This document shows, piece by piece, positions 1 to 8,211 of a stretch of DNA of 36,717 bases. The notes beneath the pieces were generated by a model. That model ran no database searches and was not told where the DNA came from. It saw only the letters and a program-made list of their open reading frames with translations. Both the position numbers and the translations under genes were made by a program. This DNA comes from Paracoccaceae bacterium (lineage in GTDB: Bacteria; Pseudomonadota; Alphaproteobacteria; Rhodobacterales; Rhodobacteraceae), in assembly GCA_029244725.1 (NCBI GenBank), contig JAQWQJ010000023.1:1-36717 (forward strand). Direction: 5' to 3'. How positions within the stretch are numbered: the stretch's first letter is position 1; each line of letters begins with the position of its first letter.

Positions 1-101
1 CATAAACTGGCCGCAGTTCGAGCCGTGGTTCCGGCAACAAAATGCTCGACCAGGCGACCCTGTTTATACTTACTTAAGCGACTCTTCCGCATGCTTCCCA
101 T
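1..101 (-). CDS. IS1595-like transposase, N-terminal fragment
   Basis: This is the partial minus-strand frame inside the left IS copy. It starts at 101 and runs off the window. The product begins MGSMRKSRLSKYKQ and continues with a GRLVEHFVAGTTAR-type segment, the helix-turn-helix start I associate with IS1595-family transposases. The second Met at 92 is an alternative start. A Shine-Dalgarno-like AAAAAGG lies 7 bases before the first ATG, inside the loop of a small hairpin. The DDE catalytic domain would lie outside the window, so activity cannot be judged. Confidence 0.65.
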   Translation of the reverse strand, partial: MGSMRKSRLSKYKQGRLVEHFVAGTTARTAASL

Positions 102-136
102 GATAACACCTTTTTCGCGTTATCTGGGTCAGCCCC
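1..136 (-). mobile_element. IS1595-like insertion sequence, 5' end (cut by window edge)
   Basis: Positions 1-136 are, by eye, an exact reverse complement of 36580-36715. The outer tip reads GGGGCTGACC on the minus strand and is followed 35 bases later by an ATG that opens a transposase-like frame. The repeat stops abruptly at 136, and the sequence beyond it differs between the two copies, as expected for an IS boundary. Only the transposase start is present. The IS1595 assignment rests on the predicted N-terminus, recalled from that family, and on the GGGGCTGACC tip. Confidence 0.8.
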
Positions 137-218
137 GAAAAGTATTGTCGCTCAGCTGGCGTTTTGATGAACGGCCAGTTGCATATGTTCGACACACTTG
201 AAGAAGCGAGACAGCTAT

Positions 219-1808
219 ATGACTACCAAACCAAAGGCTAAGAAGTTCCGCATCCGGCGCTCGTCTCCTTTGGTTGAGGCAGCACCTGAGACGCACTCCG
301 AGCGCGCCCCAAGCGACGAGGATTTCCGCTCGGCCCAGCAAGCGCATATGCGTCAACAAGCGGCTACTAAAGGTGGCAATCCGGTTGGCACAGAAATTGA
401 TGCAATCCGCAAAGAAGGTCTGACCGGCCGTCAATTACGGTTGGCGCGACGCATGGCCCAAAAACACGGCCTTCCAGCTACGTCAGATTTTGATGCGGTG
501 CGTCTGCTTCGCGCGAACGGACTTGATCCGTTCCAGCGCACTGACATGCTAGAACTAATGGTCGACAATCAATCAAAGGCTCAACCTGCTGCTGCGGCCC
601 CTTTACCGCAAACTATGGCAACCGGCACAAACCTGCCGTCGACTCATCTCGATCCGGCCGCGAACCGCATAACCGAAGTGGCACAAATCCAGCGCGACAT
701 CGCACGTCGCCGTCGCCGCAAACTCGCCCTTTTGTGGGCTCGGTTGACGGCTTTTATTTTGGTGCCCACGCTGATCGCAGGATACTATTTCTTCAACATC
801 GCGACGCCAATGTATGCCACGAATTCTGAGTTCGTCATTCAGCAGTCTGAAGGTCAATCCGCAGGTGGATTTGGTAGTTTCTTGCCAACCCAGTTCAATA
901 CCAACCAAGACGCGATCTCAGTGCAAAGCTATATGCAATCGCTCGAGGCTATGTTGCGCCTTGATGCAGATGTTGGTTTTAAGGATCACTATCAACAAGA
1001 ATGGATCGATCCAATTCAACGCCTTGAAATGGACGCCACCAATCAGGATGCCTTCAAACTTTATAAAAAGCTGATCCAAATTGGCTATGATCCATCTGAA
1101 GGTCTGATGAAGATGGAAGTGATCGCGGCCGAACCGATGATTTCTCAGCGTTTCTCCGAGGCATTGATTGGATATGCGGAAGAACGTTTGGACAACCAAA
1201 CCGTACGAAAGCGCGAAGATCAACTAAGCGAAGCCCGCAAAAACCTCACCGAAGCTGAAACCAATCGCCGCGATGCGCAAGTCGCTATGGTGACACTCCA
1301 GCAAGAGGCAACCGTTGTTGATCCACAGGCTGTATTGGCTGCATTGCGCAGTCAGATCAGCCAGCGTGAAATCGAATTGCAGGAAAAGCAACTCCAACTA
1401 CAGGCGCTTTTAGACAATGCGCGACCTAATGCATCAAGAGTAGCGGGTGTGCGTTCCGACATTGGTAGACTTGAAACAGCAGTTGAGGATCTTAACAATC
1501 GAATGGTTGAACACACCGAAGGTGAAGATAGTCTAACGTCACTATCCGCCCGCGTTCGCTTGGCCGAGGCCGATCTAGCGACGCGCGATTTGATGTTGCA
1601 ATCCGCCCTTCAAAACATGGAAACAGCGATGCTAGAGGCCAGCCGTCAGACGCGCTATCTGTCACGGAGTGTTGACCCGATTGCACCTGACGCGGCGACA
1701 TATCCGCGCAAGTTTGAAAACACGATGCTGACATTCCTGATCTTCTCAGGCATCTATCTGATGATCTCATTGACCGCTTCTATTTTGCGCGAACAGGTCT
1801 CGTCTTAG
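219..1808 (+). CDS. Capsule polysaccharide export inner-membrane protein (KpsE/BexC/CtrB type)
   Basis: Predicted 529-residue polysaccharide copolymerase-type protein that would link an ABC capsule exporter to the periplasm. A long, basic, low-complexity cytoplasmic N-terminus covers about residues 1-165. It is followed by an RRRRR stretch and a first membrane helix at about 175-195. Next comes a periplasmic region with a long coiled coil (heptad-like, Glu/Gln/Arg rich, about 330-450), and a second helix at about 501-521 near the C-terminus. This two-helix topology with a coiled coil is the KpsE/BexC/CtrB plan. The ATG at 219 is chosen because AAGAAGCGAG lies just upstream; an in-frame TTG at 198 is the alternative. 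No kpsM, kpsT or kpsD partner is visible. The gene starts 82 bases from the left IS, so its partners may lie beyond it or elsewhere. Confidence 0.8.
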   Translation: MTTKPKAKKFRIRRSSPLVEAAPETHSERAPSDEDFRSAQQAHMRQQAATKGGNPVGTEIDAIRKEGLTGRQLRLARRMAQKHGLPATSDFDAVRLLRANGLDPFQRTDMLELMVDNQSKAQPAAAAPLPQTMATGTNLPSTHLDPAANRITEVAQIQRDIARRRRRKLALLWARLTAFILVPTLIAGYYFFNIATPMYATNSEFVIQQSEGQSAGGFGSFLPTQFNTNQDAISVQSYMQSLEAMLRLDADVGFKDHYQQEWIDPIQRLEMDATNQDAFKLYKKLIQIGYDPSEGLMKMEVIAAEPMISQRFSEALIGYAEERLDNQTVRKREDQLSEARKNLTEAETNRRDAQVAMVTLQQEATVVDPQAVLAALRSQISQREIELQEKQLQLQALLDNARPNASRVAGVRSDIGRLETAVEDLNNRMVEHTEGEDSLTSLSARVRLAEADLATRDLMLQSALQNMETAMLEASRQTRYLSRSVDPIAPDAATYPRKFENTMLTFLIFSGIYLMISLTASILREQVSS

Positions 1809-1842
1809 TATTGTTTAAACTTTTTTGTCCGAGGTTATTTTA

Positions 1843-3336
1843 ATGAAACCAACCCCAACTGTTGCTGTAAACACGTGGGAATTCCTGCGTGACCCAATGA
1901 TCGCTCCGACGGGCTTTCGCGAATACGACGCGCGTTGGCAGTATCCAGAGCAGATCAACCTTCCTGGAATGACTGCCCTCGGTATGGGCATCGGCACTCA
2001 GATGCACAAACGTGGTATCGACCCCGTCATTGCCGTGGGCAATGACTATCGCGACTATTCTCTGTCTATTAAAAACGCATTGATTGTCGGCTTAATGCAG
2101 GCTGGAATAAAAGTGATGGATATCGGCCCTGCCTTGTCCCCAATGGCCTACTTCAGCCAGTTCCACCTCGATGTTCCTGCAGTTGCTATGGTCACCGCCA
2201 GCCACAATCCAAACGGTTGGACAGGCGTTAAAATGGGGTTTGACCGGCCGCTGACCCACGGTCCAGACGAAATGTCAGAGTTGCGTGACATCGTTCTTAA
2301 CGGTGAAAGCGTCGCGCGACCTGGCGGCAGTTACGAATTCGTTGACGGCGTGTTTGATGCCTATATCGACGATCTAGTTGGGGATTTCAAAGTATCACGG
2401 CCCCTCAAAATCGTTTGCGCGACCGGCAACGGCACGGCTTCGGCATTTGCGCCTACCGTTTTTGAACGTATGGGCGTCGAAGTCGTCCCGCTTCACAATG
2501 AGCTTGATTACACCTTCCCAAATTACAACCCAAACCCCGAAGCCATGGAAATGCTGCACGATATGTCGGCTGCGGTAAAAGCTTCCGGCGCCGATATGGC
2601 GCTTGGTTTTGATGGGGATGGGGATCGTTGCGGTGTGGTTGATGACGAAGGCGAAGAAATTTTCGCCGATAAAGTCGGTGTTATTATGGCCCGCGATCTC
2701 AGCAAGATTTATCCCAATGCAACTTTCGTCGCTGATGTGAAATCAACCGGCCTTTTCGCATCTGATCCAGAGCTGAAGAAAAACGGCGCAACGGCAGACT
2801 ATTGGAAAACTGGTCACAGCCACATGAAGCGGCGCGTTAAAGAAATTGACGCTTTGGCGGGCTTTGAAAAGTCTGGCCACTATTTCTTAGCAGAACCGAT
2901 TGGCCGCGGTTACGACTGTGGCATGCGGGTTGCTGTGGAAATCTGCAAACTGATGGATCGCAATCCTGACATGTCGATGTCGGATCTGCGCAAAGCTTTG
3001 CCTAAAACATATTCTAGCCCGACAATGTCGCCCTATTGTTCTGACCTTGAAAAATACGATGTCTTGGATCGGATCGTCGCTAAACTTGAAAAGTTAGCCG
3101 AAGACGGTGGCACCCTTGCCGGACGCGCGATTTCTCAGATCGTAACGGTAAATGGTGCGCGGGTCATATTAGACAATGGCGGATGGGGCCTAGTGCGGGC
3201 ATCATCGAACACACCAAATTTAGTTGTCGTCGTCGAAAGCCCTGAAAGTGACGAGGAATTGCGGGGCATTTTCGCTGACCTCGATGCGATTATTCGCACC
3301 GAGCCAGCAGTAGGTGACTACGACCAAACGCTTTAA
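1843..3336 (+). CDS. Phosphomannomutase/phosphoglucomutase
   Basis: Predicted 497-residue alpha-D-phosphohexomutase that interconverts hexose-6-phosphate and hexose-1-phosphate, supplying GDP-mannose or UDP-glucose precursors for capsule, EPS or LPS. The catalytic serine loop TASHNP is centred on Ser120. The metal loop DGDGDR is at 257-262, the sugar-specificity loop EKSGHY starts at 342, and a C-terminal phosphate-binding loop RASSNTPN is present. All four family loops are intact and the length is near the family norm. The ATG at 1843 is preceded by GAGG at 8 bases' spacing; an in-frame TTG at 1825 is less likely. The gene lies 34 bases after the capsule export gene on the same strand, which supports a role in surface polysaccharide supply. 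Its stop overlaps the converging peptidase gene by 4 bases. Confidence 0.9.
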   Translation: MKPTPTVAVNTWEFLRDPMIAPTGFREYDARWQYPEQINLPGMTALGMGIGTQMHKRGIDPVIAVGNDYRDYSLSIKNALIVGLMQAGIKVMDIGPALSPMAYFSQFHLDVPAVAMVTASHNPNGWTGVKMGFDRPLTHGPDEMSELRDIVLNGESVARPGGSYEFVDGVFDAYIDDLVGDFKVSRPLKIVCATGNGTASAFAPTVFERMGVEVVPLHNELDYTFPNYNPNPEAMEMLHDMSAAVKASGADMALGFDGDGDRCGVVDDEGEEIFADKVGVIMARDLSKIYPNATFVADVKSTGLFASDPELKKNGATADYWKTGHSHMKRRVKEIDALAGFEKSGHYFLAEPIGRGYDCGMRVAVEICKLMDRNPDMSMSDLRKALPKTYSSPTMSPYCSDLEKYDVLDRIVAKLEKLAEDGGTLAGRAISQIVTVNGARVILDNGGWGLVRASSNTPNLVVVVESPESDEELRGIFADLDAIIRTEPAVGDYDQTL

Positions 3337-5354
3337 GCGATCAATCCGCGACCTTTCAAAAGGGCGTCTGCTTCAGGTAGGCGCCCTCTGAATTTGGTAT
3401 AAAGCGTTTCGCCGTCCTTGGATCCGCCAGCAGAAAGGATGTTTAGTTCGAGACTTTTTGCTAGATCAGGATCAAACGGATCGTTCACGTCTGTAAACGC
3501 TTCAAACGCATCGGCGTCCATAACCTCAGACCACATATAGCTATAGTAACCGCTCGCATATCCATCGCCGGCGAACACATGCGCAAAGTGCGGCGTGGCA
3601 TGGCGCATTCCAATCGCGTGCGGCATGCCCATGTCGGCAAGTACTTCAGCTTGACGCGCCATTGCGTCTTCGGGCGCATCACCTTCATGAAAGGCCAAAT
3701 CGACCATCGCTGAAGCTACAAATTCTGCCGTCTGAAAGCCGGTATCAAAATTCGCTGCGCCAAGAACTTTCTGCAGCGTTTCGCCCGGCATTGCCTCACC
3801 GGTTTCTGCATGGGTTGCATAGGTCGCAAGCACCTCTGGCACCTCTAGCCAGTGCTCATATAGCTGGCTCGGAAGTTCAACAAAGTCTCGCGCAACGTTG
3901 GTGCCTGCAATCGAGCCATACGTCACATTTGACAACATCTGATGCAGCGCATGGCCGAACTCATGGAACAATGTGCGCGCGTCGTCATAGGACAACAAAG
4001 CAGGTTCGCCATCAGCGGGCTTAGCGAAATTGCAGACATTGAAGACAATCGGCGCCTTCGCCTTCGGTCGTTTGGACTGCGTTTGCAATGCACTGCACCA
4101 CGCACCTGACTTCTTTGAAGGCCGCGCGAAATAATCCGCGATAAACACCGCCAAATGCTGACCATCTCGCGTGACCTCCCACGCCAGACAATCGTCATGG
4201 TAAAGTGGCAAATCCAACTTTTTAAACCCAAGACCAAATAGCTTGGTTGAACAATCAAACGCAGCCTCGATCATCCGTTCAAGTTGGAAATAGGGTTTCA
4301 GGGCAGATTCGTCCAAATCATGTTCGGCTTGACGCCGCTTTTCTGCGTAATAGTGCCAGTCCCAACCTTCTAGTTGCCCGTTCACACCGTCGGCATGCAT
4401 CATGTCTTCAAGAATTGCGGCATCCGCGTTGGCCCGTATCTTCGTCGGCTCCCACACAGTTTCCAGCAAGTTTCGCACGTTCGCGGCGGTCTTCGCCATT
4501 TCTGTTTCCAGCTTAAATGCGGCGAAATCTTTGTAACCCAGCAGTTGAGCACGCTCTTGACGAAGTTTCAAAACCTCAGTCGCGATGGCGCGGTTGTCGG
4601 TTTTACCGCCATTTGCCCCCCGTGCAGCCCAAGCTTGATAGGCAATTTCACGCAGATCGCGGCCGGTCGAATACTGCAAGAATGGCACAACGAGCGAGCG
4701 AGACAATGTCACGACCGGACCATCTTTTCCCGCAGCTTGTCCGGCCGAGGTTGCAGCACTTATGAGCCAAGCGGGTAACCCGTCGTGCATATCTTCTGGC
4801 AAGTCCATCGACCAGTCAGATTCGTCATGCAGCATATTCTGAGTGAAATCAGTTGAAAGCACCGCAAGTTGGCTTTTGATTTCAGCCATGCGATCAGCCG
4901 CATCCCCTGAAAGCCCTGCACCAGCGCGCACAAATCCCCGATGGGCAAGCATCAATACGCGGGCCTGTTCATCGTCTAGACCCAACTCATCGCGCGCATC
5001 CCAAAGCGTCACGATCCGTTGGAAAAGCGCTGTGTTGGCATAGATTGCAGAGCTGTGGGCGGATAACTTAGGCGACCATTCTTTCTGGAGTTCCTGCCGG
5101 ACTGGGTTTGTGTCAGCGCCCATAAGGTTGAACAAAACCGAAAGCGCTTTGTCCAAAGCCTCACCAGCGCCCTCTAGCGCTTCAATGGTGTTTTCAAAAC
5201 TCGGTGGTTCGGAATTGCCTGCAATTGCAGCGATCTCGACGTTGTTCTCAGCCATCGCGATTTCGATTGCGGGCGAGAAATGTGAGTCTTTGATCAGGTC
5301 ATATGGCGCCAACCCAAACGGGCCTGTCCAATCCTGCAAAAGCGGGTTCGTCAT
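3333..5354 (-). CDS. M3-family zinc oligopeptidase (oligopeptidase A / dipeptidyl carboxypeptidase type)
   Basis: Predicted 673-residue cytoplasmic thimet-like metallopeptidase that degrades short peptides. The zinc-binding motif HEFGH is at residues 464-468 (His464, Glu465, His468) in the context LFHEFGHALHQ. A second zinc-ligand Glu is expected about 25 residues later, where FVELPSQLYEHW occurs, the classical M3 pattern. No signal peptide is seen. Length fits PrlC or Dcp (about 680). The sequence alone does not separate endopeptidase (PrlC) from dipeptidyl carboxypeptidase (Dcp). The ATG is preceded by GGAGG at 7 bases' spacing. It is the last gene of a four-gene minus-strand set and starts 34 bases after the MoeB-like gene. 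Confidence 0.9.
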   Translation of the reverse strand: MTNPLLQDWTGPFGLAPYDLIKDSHFSPAIEIAMAENNVEIAAIAGNSEPPSFENTIEALEGAGEALDKALSVLFNLMGADTNPVRQELQKEWSPKLSAHSSAIYANTALFQRIVTLWDARDELGLDDEQARVLMLAHRGFVRAGAGLSGDAADRMAEIKSQLAVLSTDFTQNMLHDESDWSMDLPEDMHDGLPAWLISAATSAGQAAGKDGPVVTLSRSLVVPFLQYSTGRDLREIAYQAWAARGANGGKTDNRAIATEVLKLRQERAQLLGYKDFAAFKLETEMAKTAANVRNLLETVWEPTKIRANADAAILEDMMHADGVNGQLEGWDWHYYAEKRRQAEHDLDESALKPYFQLERMIEAAFDCSTKLFGLGFKKLDLPLYHDDCLAWEVTRDGQHLAVFIADYFARPSKKSGAWCSALQTQSKRPKAKAPIVFNVCNFAKPADGEPALLSYDDARTLFHEFGHALHQMLSNVTYGSIAGTNVARDFVELPSQLYEHWLEVPEVLATYATHAETGEAMPGETLQKVLGAANFDTGFQTAEFVASAMVDLAFHEGDAPEDAMARQAEVLADMGMPHAIGMRHATPHFAHVFAGDGYASGYYSYMWSEVMDADAFEAFTDVNDPFDPDLAKSLELNILSAGGSKDGETLYTKFRGRLPEADALLKGRGLIA

Positions 5355-5388
5355 TAGTAATCCTCCGGTATTTGGGTCAAGCTATGCG

Positions 5389-6432
5389 CTACAAGGCGTG
5401 GCAAACAGGACAATCTTCGCGTTTGCGCAACTTAATTTTGCGGGTGTCGGCATAGAGTGAATCGTAGAAAAACATTTCACCCTTTAGGGACTGCCCAGCG
5501 CCAGTGATCAATTTCATTGCTTCTTGGGCCATCATTGAGCCTATCACGCCCGGCAGTGCGGCCGATACACCCGCTTCGGCGCAAGATGGGGCAAGTCCGG
5601 CTGCTGGCGCTTCGGGGAACACACATTGGTAGCACGGCGTGCCGTTGGCGGGATCAAAGACGCTCAGTTGGCCTTCCCACTGGGATAACGCGCCAGAGAT
5701 CAAAGGCTTTCCCGCTTTGGCGGCAGCGGCATTCGCTAGGTATCGGGTTTCAAAATTGTCGGTGCCGTCAAGAATAACGTCATAGTCTGCGAATAGGTCT
5801 TCCGCATCCGCTTCGGTCAAACGGCGATGATAGGGCCTGACGTCAACATGCGGATTTTGCGCCTCGATAGCTTCCTTTGCTGAAAACACCTTTGGCATTC
5901 CGATGCGCCCGTCTGTGTGGATCATTTGACGTTGCAGGTTCGAGTTTTCGACCACATCATCATCAATGACACCAATCGTTCCGACTCCCATCGCTCCAAG
6001 ATAAGACAACGCAGGCGCGCCGAGACCACCGGCGCCAATGACCAACACTTTCGCCTGTTTCAGTGCTTTCTGACCGGGGCCGCCGATTTCGCGCAGCATG
6101 ATGTGGCGGGCATAGCGATCAAGCTCAGAGTTAGAGAATAAAGGTTTGTCCATCGGGGTGTTTTCATCTGACTTAGCATTCGCTGCGGATTTCAGCCGTT
6201 GAAGGATAGATAGATACCCTGCCCCACCAAGTGCAAGGCCAAGTGCTATTAACCATCCCGCGAACGTGCCGCCCGTGATAATTAGCAGCGGGTTATGGAT
6301 TGGCAAAACAAGATGAGAAAGCGCAACAGCAGCAAGCAATCCCACGACCAGAGAAAATCGGCGCGCGGTGGAATATCCTGCCAAACGGCCAAGCAAATAA
6401 ATAAATACAATCAGCCCAAAAACGAACAGCAT
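5389..6432 (-). CDS. MoeB/ThiF/HesA-family adenylyltransferase with N-terminal membrane anchor
   Basis: Predicted 347-residue E1-like enzyme. MoeB and ThiF adenylate the C-terminal Gly-Gly of a sulfur-carrier protein (MoaD or ThiS) for molybdopterin or thiazole synthesis. The nucleotide loop GAGGLG is at 133-138, followed by a D-x-x-x-x-x-N-x-x-R-Q segment (VVENSNLQRQ) near 160-169. Zinc cysteine pairs are C267/C270 and C341/C344, and a conserved-type Cys is in CAEAGV at 284. No rhodanese domain is present. Unlike E. coli MoeB, about 93 residues with three hydrophobic helices (about 1-18, 27-45, 50-78) precede the catalytic domain. Met94 could start a soluble form but has no visible Shine-Dalgarno sequence. 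The start overlaps the dut stop as TGATG, so translation is probably coupled. The carrier partner is not in the window. Confidence 0.85.
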   Translation of the reverse strand: MLFVFGLIVFIYLLGRLAGYSTARRFSLVVGLLAAVALSHLVLPIHNPLLIITGGTFAGWLIALGLALGGAGYLSILQRLKSAANAKSDENTPMDKPLFSNSELDRYARHIMLREIGGPGQKALKQAKVLVIGAGGLGAPALSYLGAMGVGTIGVIDDDVVENSNLQRQMIHTDGRIGMPKVFSAKEAIEAQNPHVDVRPYHRRLTEADAEDLFADYDVILDGTDNFETRYLANAAAAKAGKPLISGALSQWEGQLSVFDPANGTPCYQCVFPEAPAAGLAPSCAEAGVSAALPGVIGSMMAQEAMKLITGAGQSLKGEMFFYDSLYADTRKIKLRKREDCPVCHAL

Positions 6433-6887
6433 CAGCCCTGACCGGTGGACCCGAAACCATCTTCGCCCCGCACCGTTTCACTGAGGGTTTCAACAAGCTC
6501 AAACTGGGCCTGAATGACGGGTGCGATGATCATTTGGGCAATCCGATCCCCATGAGAAACTTTAAACGGCTCTTGTCCGGCATTCATCAAGATGACGCCA
6601 AGCGGCCCGCGGTAATCGCTGTCGATCGTGCCGGGCGTATTTGGCAAAGTTATCCCGTGCTTCAACGCCAAACCTGATCGCGGACGAATTTGAACTTCAA
6701 AGCCTGCAGGGATTGCCATGCGCAATCCAGTAGGGATCAACTGTCGCTCGCCAGGCATCAGCGTGATCTCTTTTGCACCACCAAAATTCGCTCGAAGGTC
6801 AGCGCCCGCCGCACCCCTGCTTTCATAAGCTGGCAAACCTAAGCTGCGATCAGCATTGTTATCCCAAATCAATTCGATCCGCGCCAT
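6432..6887 (-). CDS. dut: Deoxyuridine 5'-triphosphate nucleotidohydrolase (dUTPase)
   Basis: Predicted 151-residue trimeric dUTPase that hydrolyses dUTP to dUMP and pyrophosphate, keeping uracil out of DNA and feeding dTMP synthesis. All five motifs are visible: AGADL (motif 1), a VILMN/HGDRIAQ region (motif 2), RPRSGLA (motif 3), the beta-hairpin TPGTIDSDYRG with the catalytic Asp and Tyr (around motifs 3-4), and the C-terminal EDGFGSTG (motif 5), which closes over the active site. Length is normal. The start overlaps the coaBC stop (TGATG) and the stop overlaps the next gene in the same way. The pairing of dut with coaBC is widespread in proteobacteria. Confidence 0.96.
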   Translation of the reverse strand: MARIELIWDNNADRSLGLPAYESRGAAGADLRANFGGAKEITLMPGERQLIPTGLRMAIPAGFEVQIRPRSGLALKHGITLPNTPGTIDSDYRGPLGVILMNAGQEPFKVSHGDRIAQMIIAPVIQAQFELVETLSETVRGEDGFGSTGQG

Positions 6888-8089
6888 CAGGTATTCTCAC
6901 CCAAAGTCAGCGCAATCTGCGCTGCGAGCTTACGCGCGGTCTCGGTCTTGGACATGCGCGGCCATTCCTCGGCGCTATCGGCAGAGATCAAGGTCACGGC
7001 ATTTTCAGAACCACCCATGATCCCAGTTTCGGGAGACACATCGTTGGCAACGATCCAGTCGCAGCCTTTGCGTGCGCGTTTGGCGGTGGCGTTGGCCAGT
7101 ACGTCGTCAGTTTCTGCCGCAAAGCCGACCACCAACTCGGGTCGTCCTTGTTTCATCTGGGAAACACTGGCCAAAATGTCTTGGTTTTCGGCGAATTCAA
7201 GCGAGGGCAGCTTGCCATTGTCCTTTTTAATTTTACTGCCGGACGCACTTGCAACCCGCCAATCAGCGACGGCCGCAGCGAATACAGCCGCGTCTGCAGG
7301 AAGAGCCTGTTGCACTGCATTCATCATTTCGGCTGCTGTTTGAACGGGGACGACGCTAGCGCCCTCTGGCATCGGGGCATCTGCAGGGCCAGTCACAAAC
7401 GTGACGCGGGCACCCAATGCCATCAGGGCATTAGCAATCGCGCTGCCCTGTGCACCTGAAGATCGGTTTGCAATATAACGAACTGGATCAATCGGCTCAT
7501 GCGTTGGACCAGACGTTACAACGATATGTTTGCCCTTTAGCGGACCATCGCTGAGGGTTGCAGTGATCGCTTCAAGGATTTCGGCAGGCTCCGCCATGCG
7601 ACCTGGACCAAACTCTCCGCAGGCCATGTCGCCGTCGTTCGGTCCAACAAACGTCACACCGTCCGAGCGCAATGTTTGAAGATTTCTCTGCGTCGCTGGA
7701 TGCTCCCACATGCGAACATTCATCGCGGGCGCAATCATCACCGAAGTATCTGTAGCCAACAACAGTGTCGATGCCAGATCATCAGCGCGACCCTGCGCCA
7801 TTTTTCCCATAATATCTGCGGTCGCAGGTGCCACGACAACAAGATCGGCAACCCGCGACAATTGGATATGCCCCATCTCGGCCTCATCCGTCAGATCGAA
7901 CAAATCGGTGTATGCTTTTTCACCGGCCAGCGCCGAGACCGACAACGGTGTCACGAATTCCTGCGCTGCTTTGGTCAATACCGGCGTCACGTCCGCGCCT
8001 TGCTTTTTAAGCAAACGGATCAGTTCGAGGCTTTTGTATGCCGCAATGCCGCCTGAGATAATCAGAAGAATGCGCTTTGATGACAACAT
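6887..8089 (-). CDS. coaBC: Bifunctional phosphopantothenoylcysteine decarboxylase/phosphopantothenate-cysteine ligase
   Basis: Predicted 400-residue CoaBC (Dfp) carrying out two steps of coenzyme A synthesis: CTP-dependent coupling of cysteine to 4'-phosphopantothenate, then FMN-dependent decarboxylation. The N-terminal flavoprotein half opens with ILLIISGGIAAYKS, contains the substrate motif APAMNVRMW and has a flap cysteine in MACGEFGPGRM. The C-terminal CoaB half starts with HIVVTSGPTHEPID, has the dimer motif NRSSGAQG and the lysine motif KIKK. Two start codons occur: ATG at 8095 and at 8089. The second is chosen because AAAGG lies 7 bases before it and only 1 base before the first. It heads the coaBC-dut-moeB-like-peptidase set and is divergent from comM. 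Confidence 0.95.
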   Translation of the reverse strand: MLSSKRILLIISGGIAAYKSLELIRLLKKQGADVTPVLTKAAQEFVTPLSVSALAGEKAYTDLFDLTDEAEMGHIQLSRVADLVVVAPATADIMGKMAQGRADDLASTLLLATDTSVMIAPAMNVRMWEHPATQRNLQTLRSDGVTFVGPNDGDMACGEFGPGRMAEPAEILEAITATLSDGPLKGKHIVVTSGPTHEPIDPVRYIANRSSGAQGSAIANALMALGARVTFVTGPADAPMPEGASVVPVQTAAEMMNAVQQALPADAAVFAAAVADWRVASASGSKIKKDNGKLPSLEFAENQDILASVSQMKQGRPELVVGFAAETDDVLANATAKRARKGCDWIVANDVSPETGIMGGSENAVTLISADSAEEWPRMSKTETARKLAAQIALTLGENT

Positions 8090-8211
8090 GGTCATACCTT
8101 TCAGTAACTTACCCCATATCTATTTCGCGAAGACGTTAAACTCAATGCCCGCGGTGGTTAACCAATCCGAAACCGCGAAGGCGTTATCTGAGTAGGCAGG
8201 AGGGCATCGGG

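Noticed and set aside
6062-6153. Start of the MoeB-like protein at Met94 (6153) instead of 6432
   Set aside because: No Shine-Dalgarno sequence is visible before 6153, and the upstream 93 codons encode regular membrane helices and fill the space after dut exactly.
6773-7459. 228-codon plus-strand frame over dut and coaBC
   Set aside because: It spans two well-supported genes on the other strand and shows no protein-like features.
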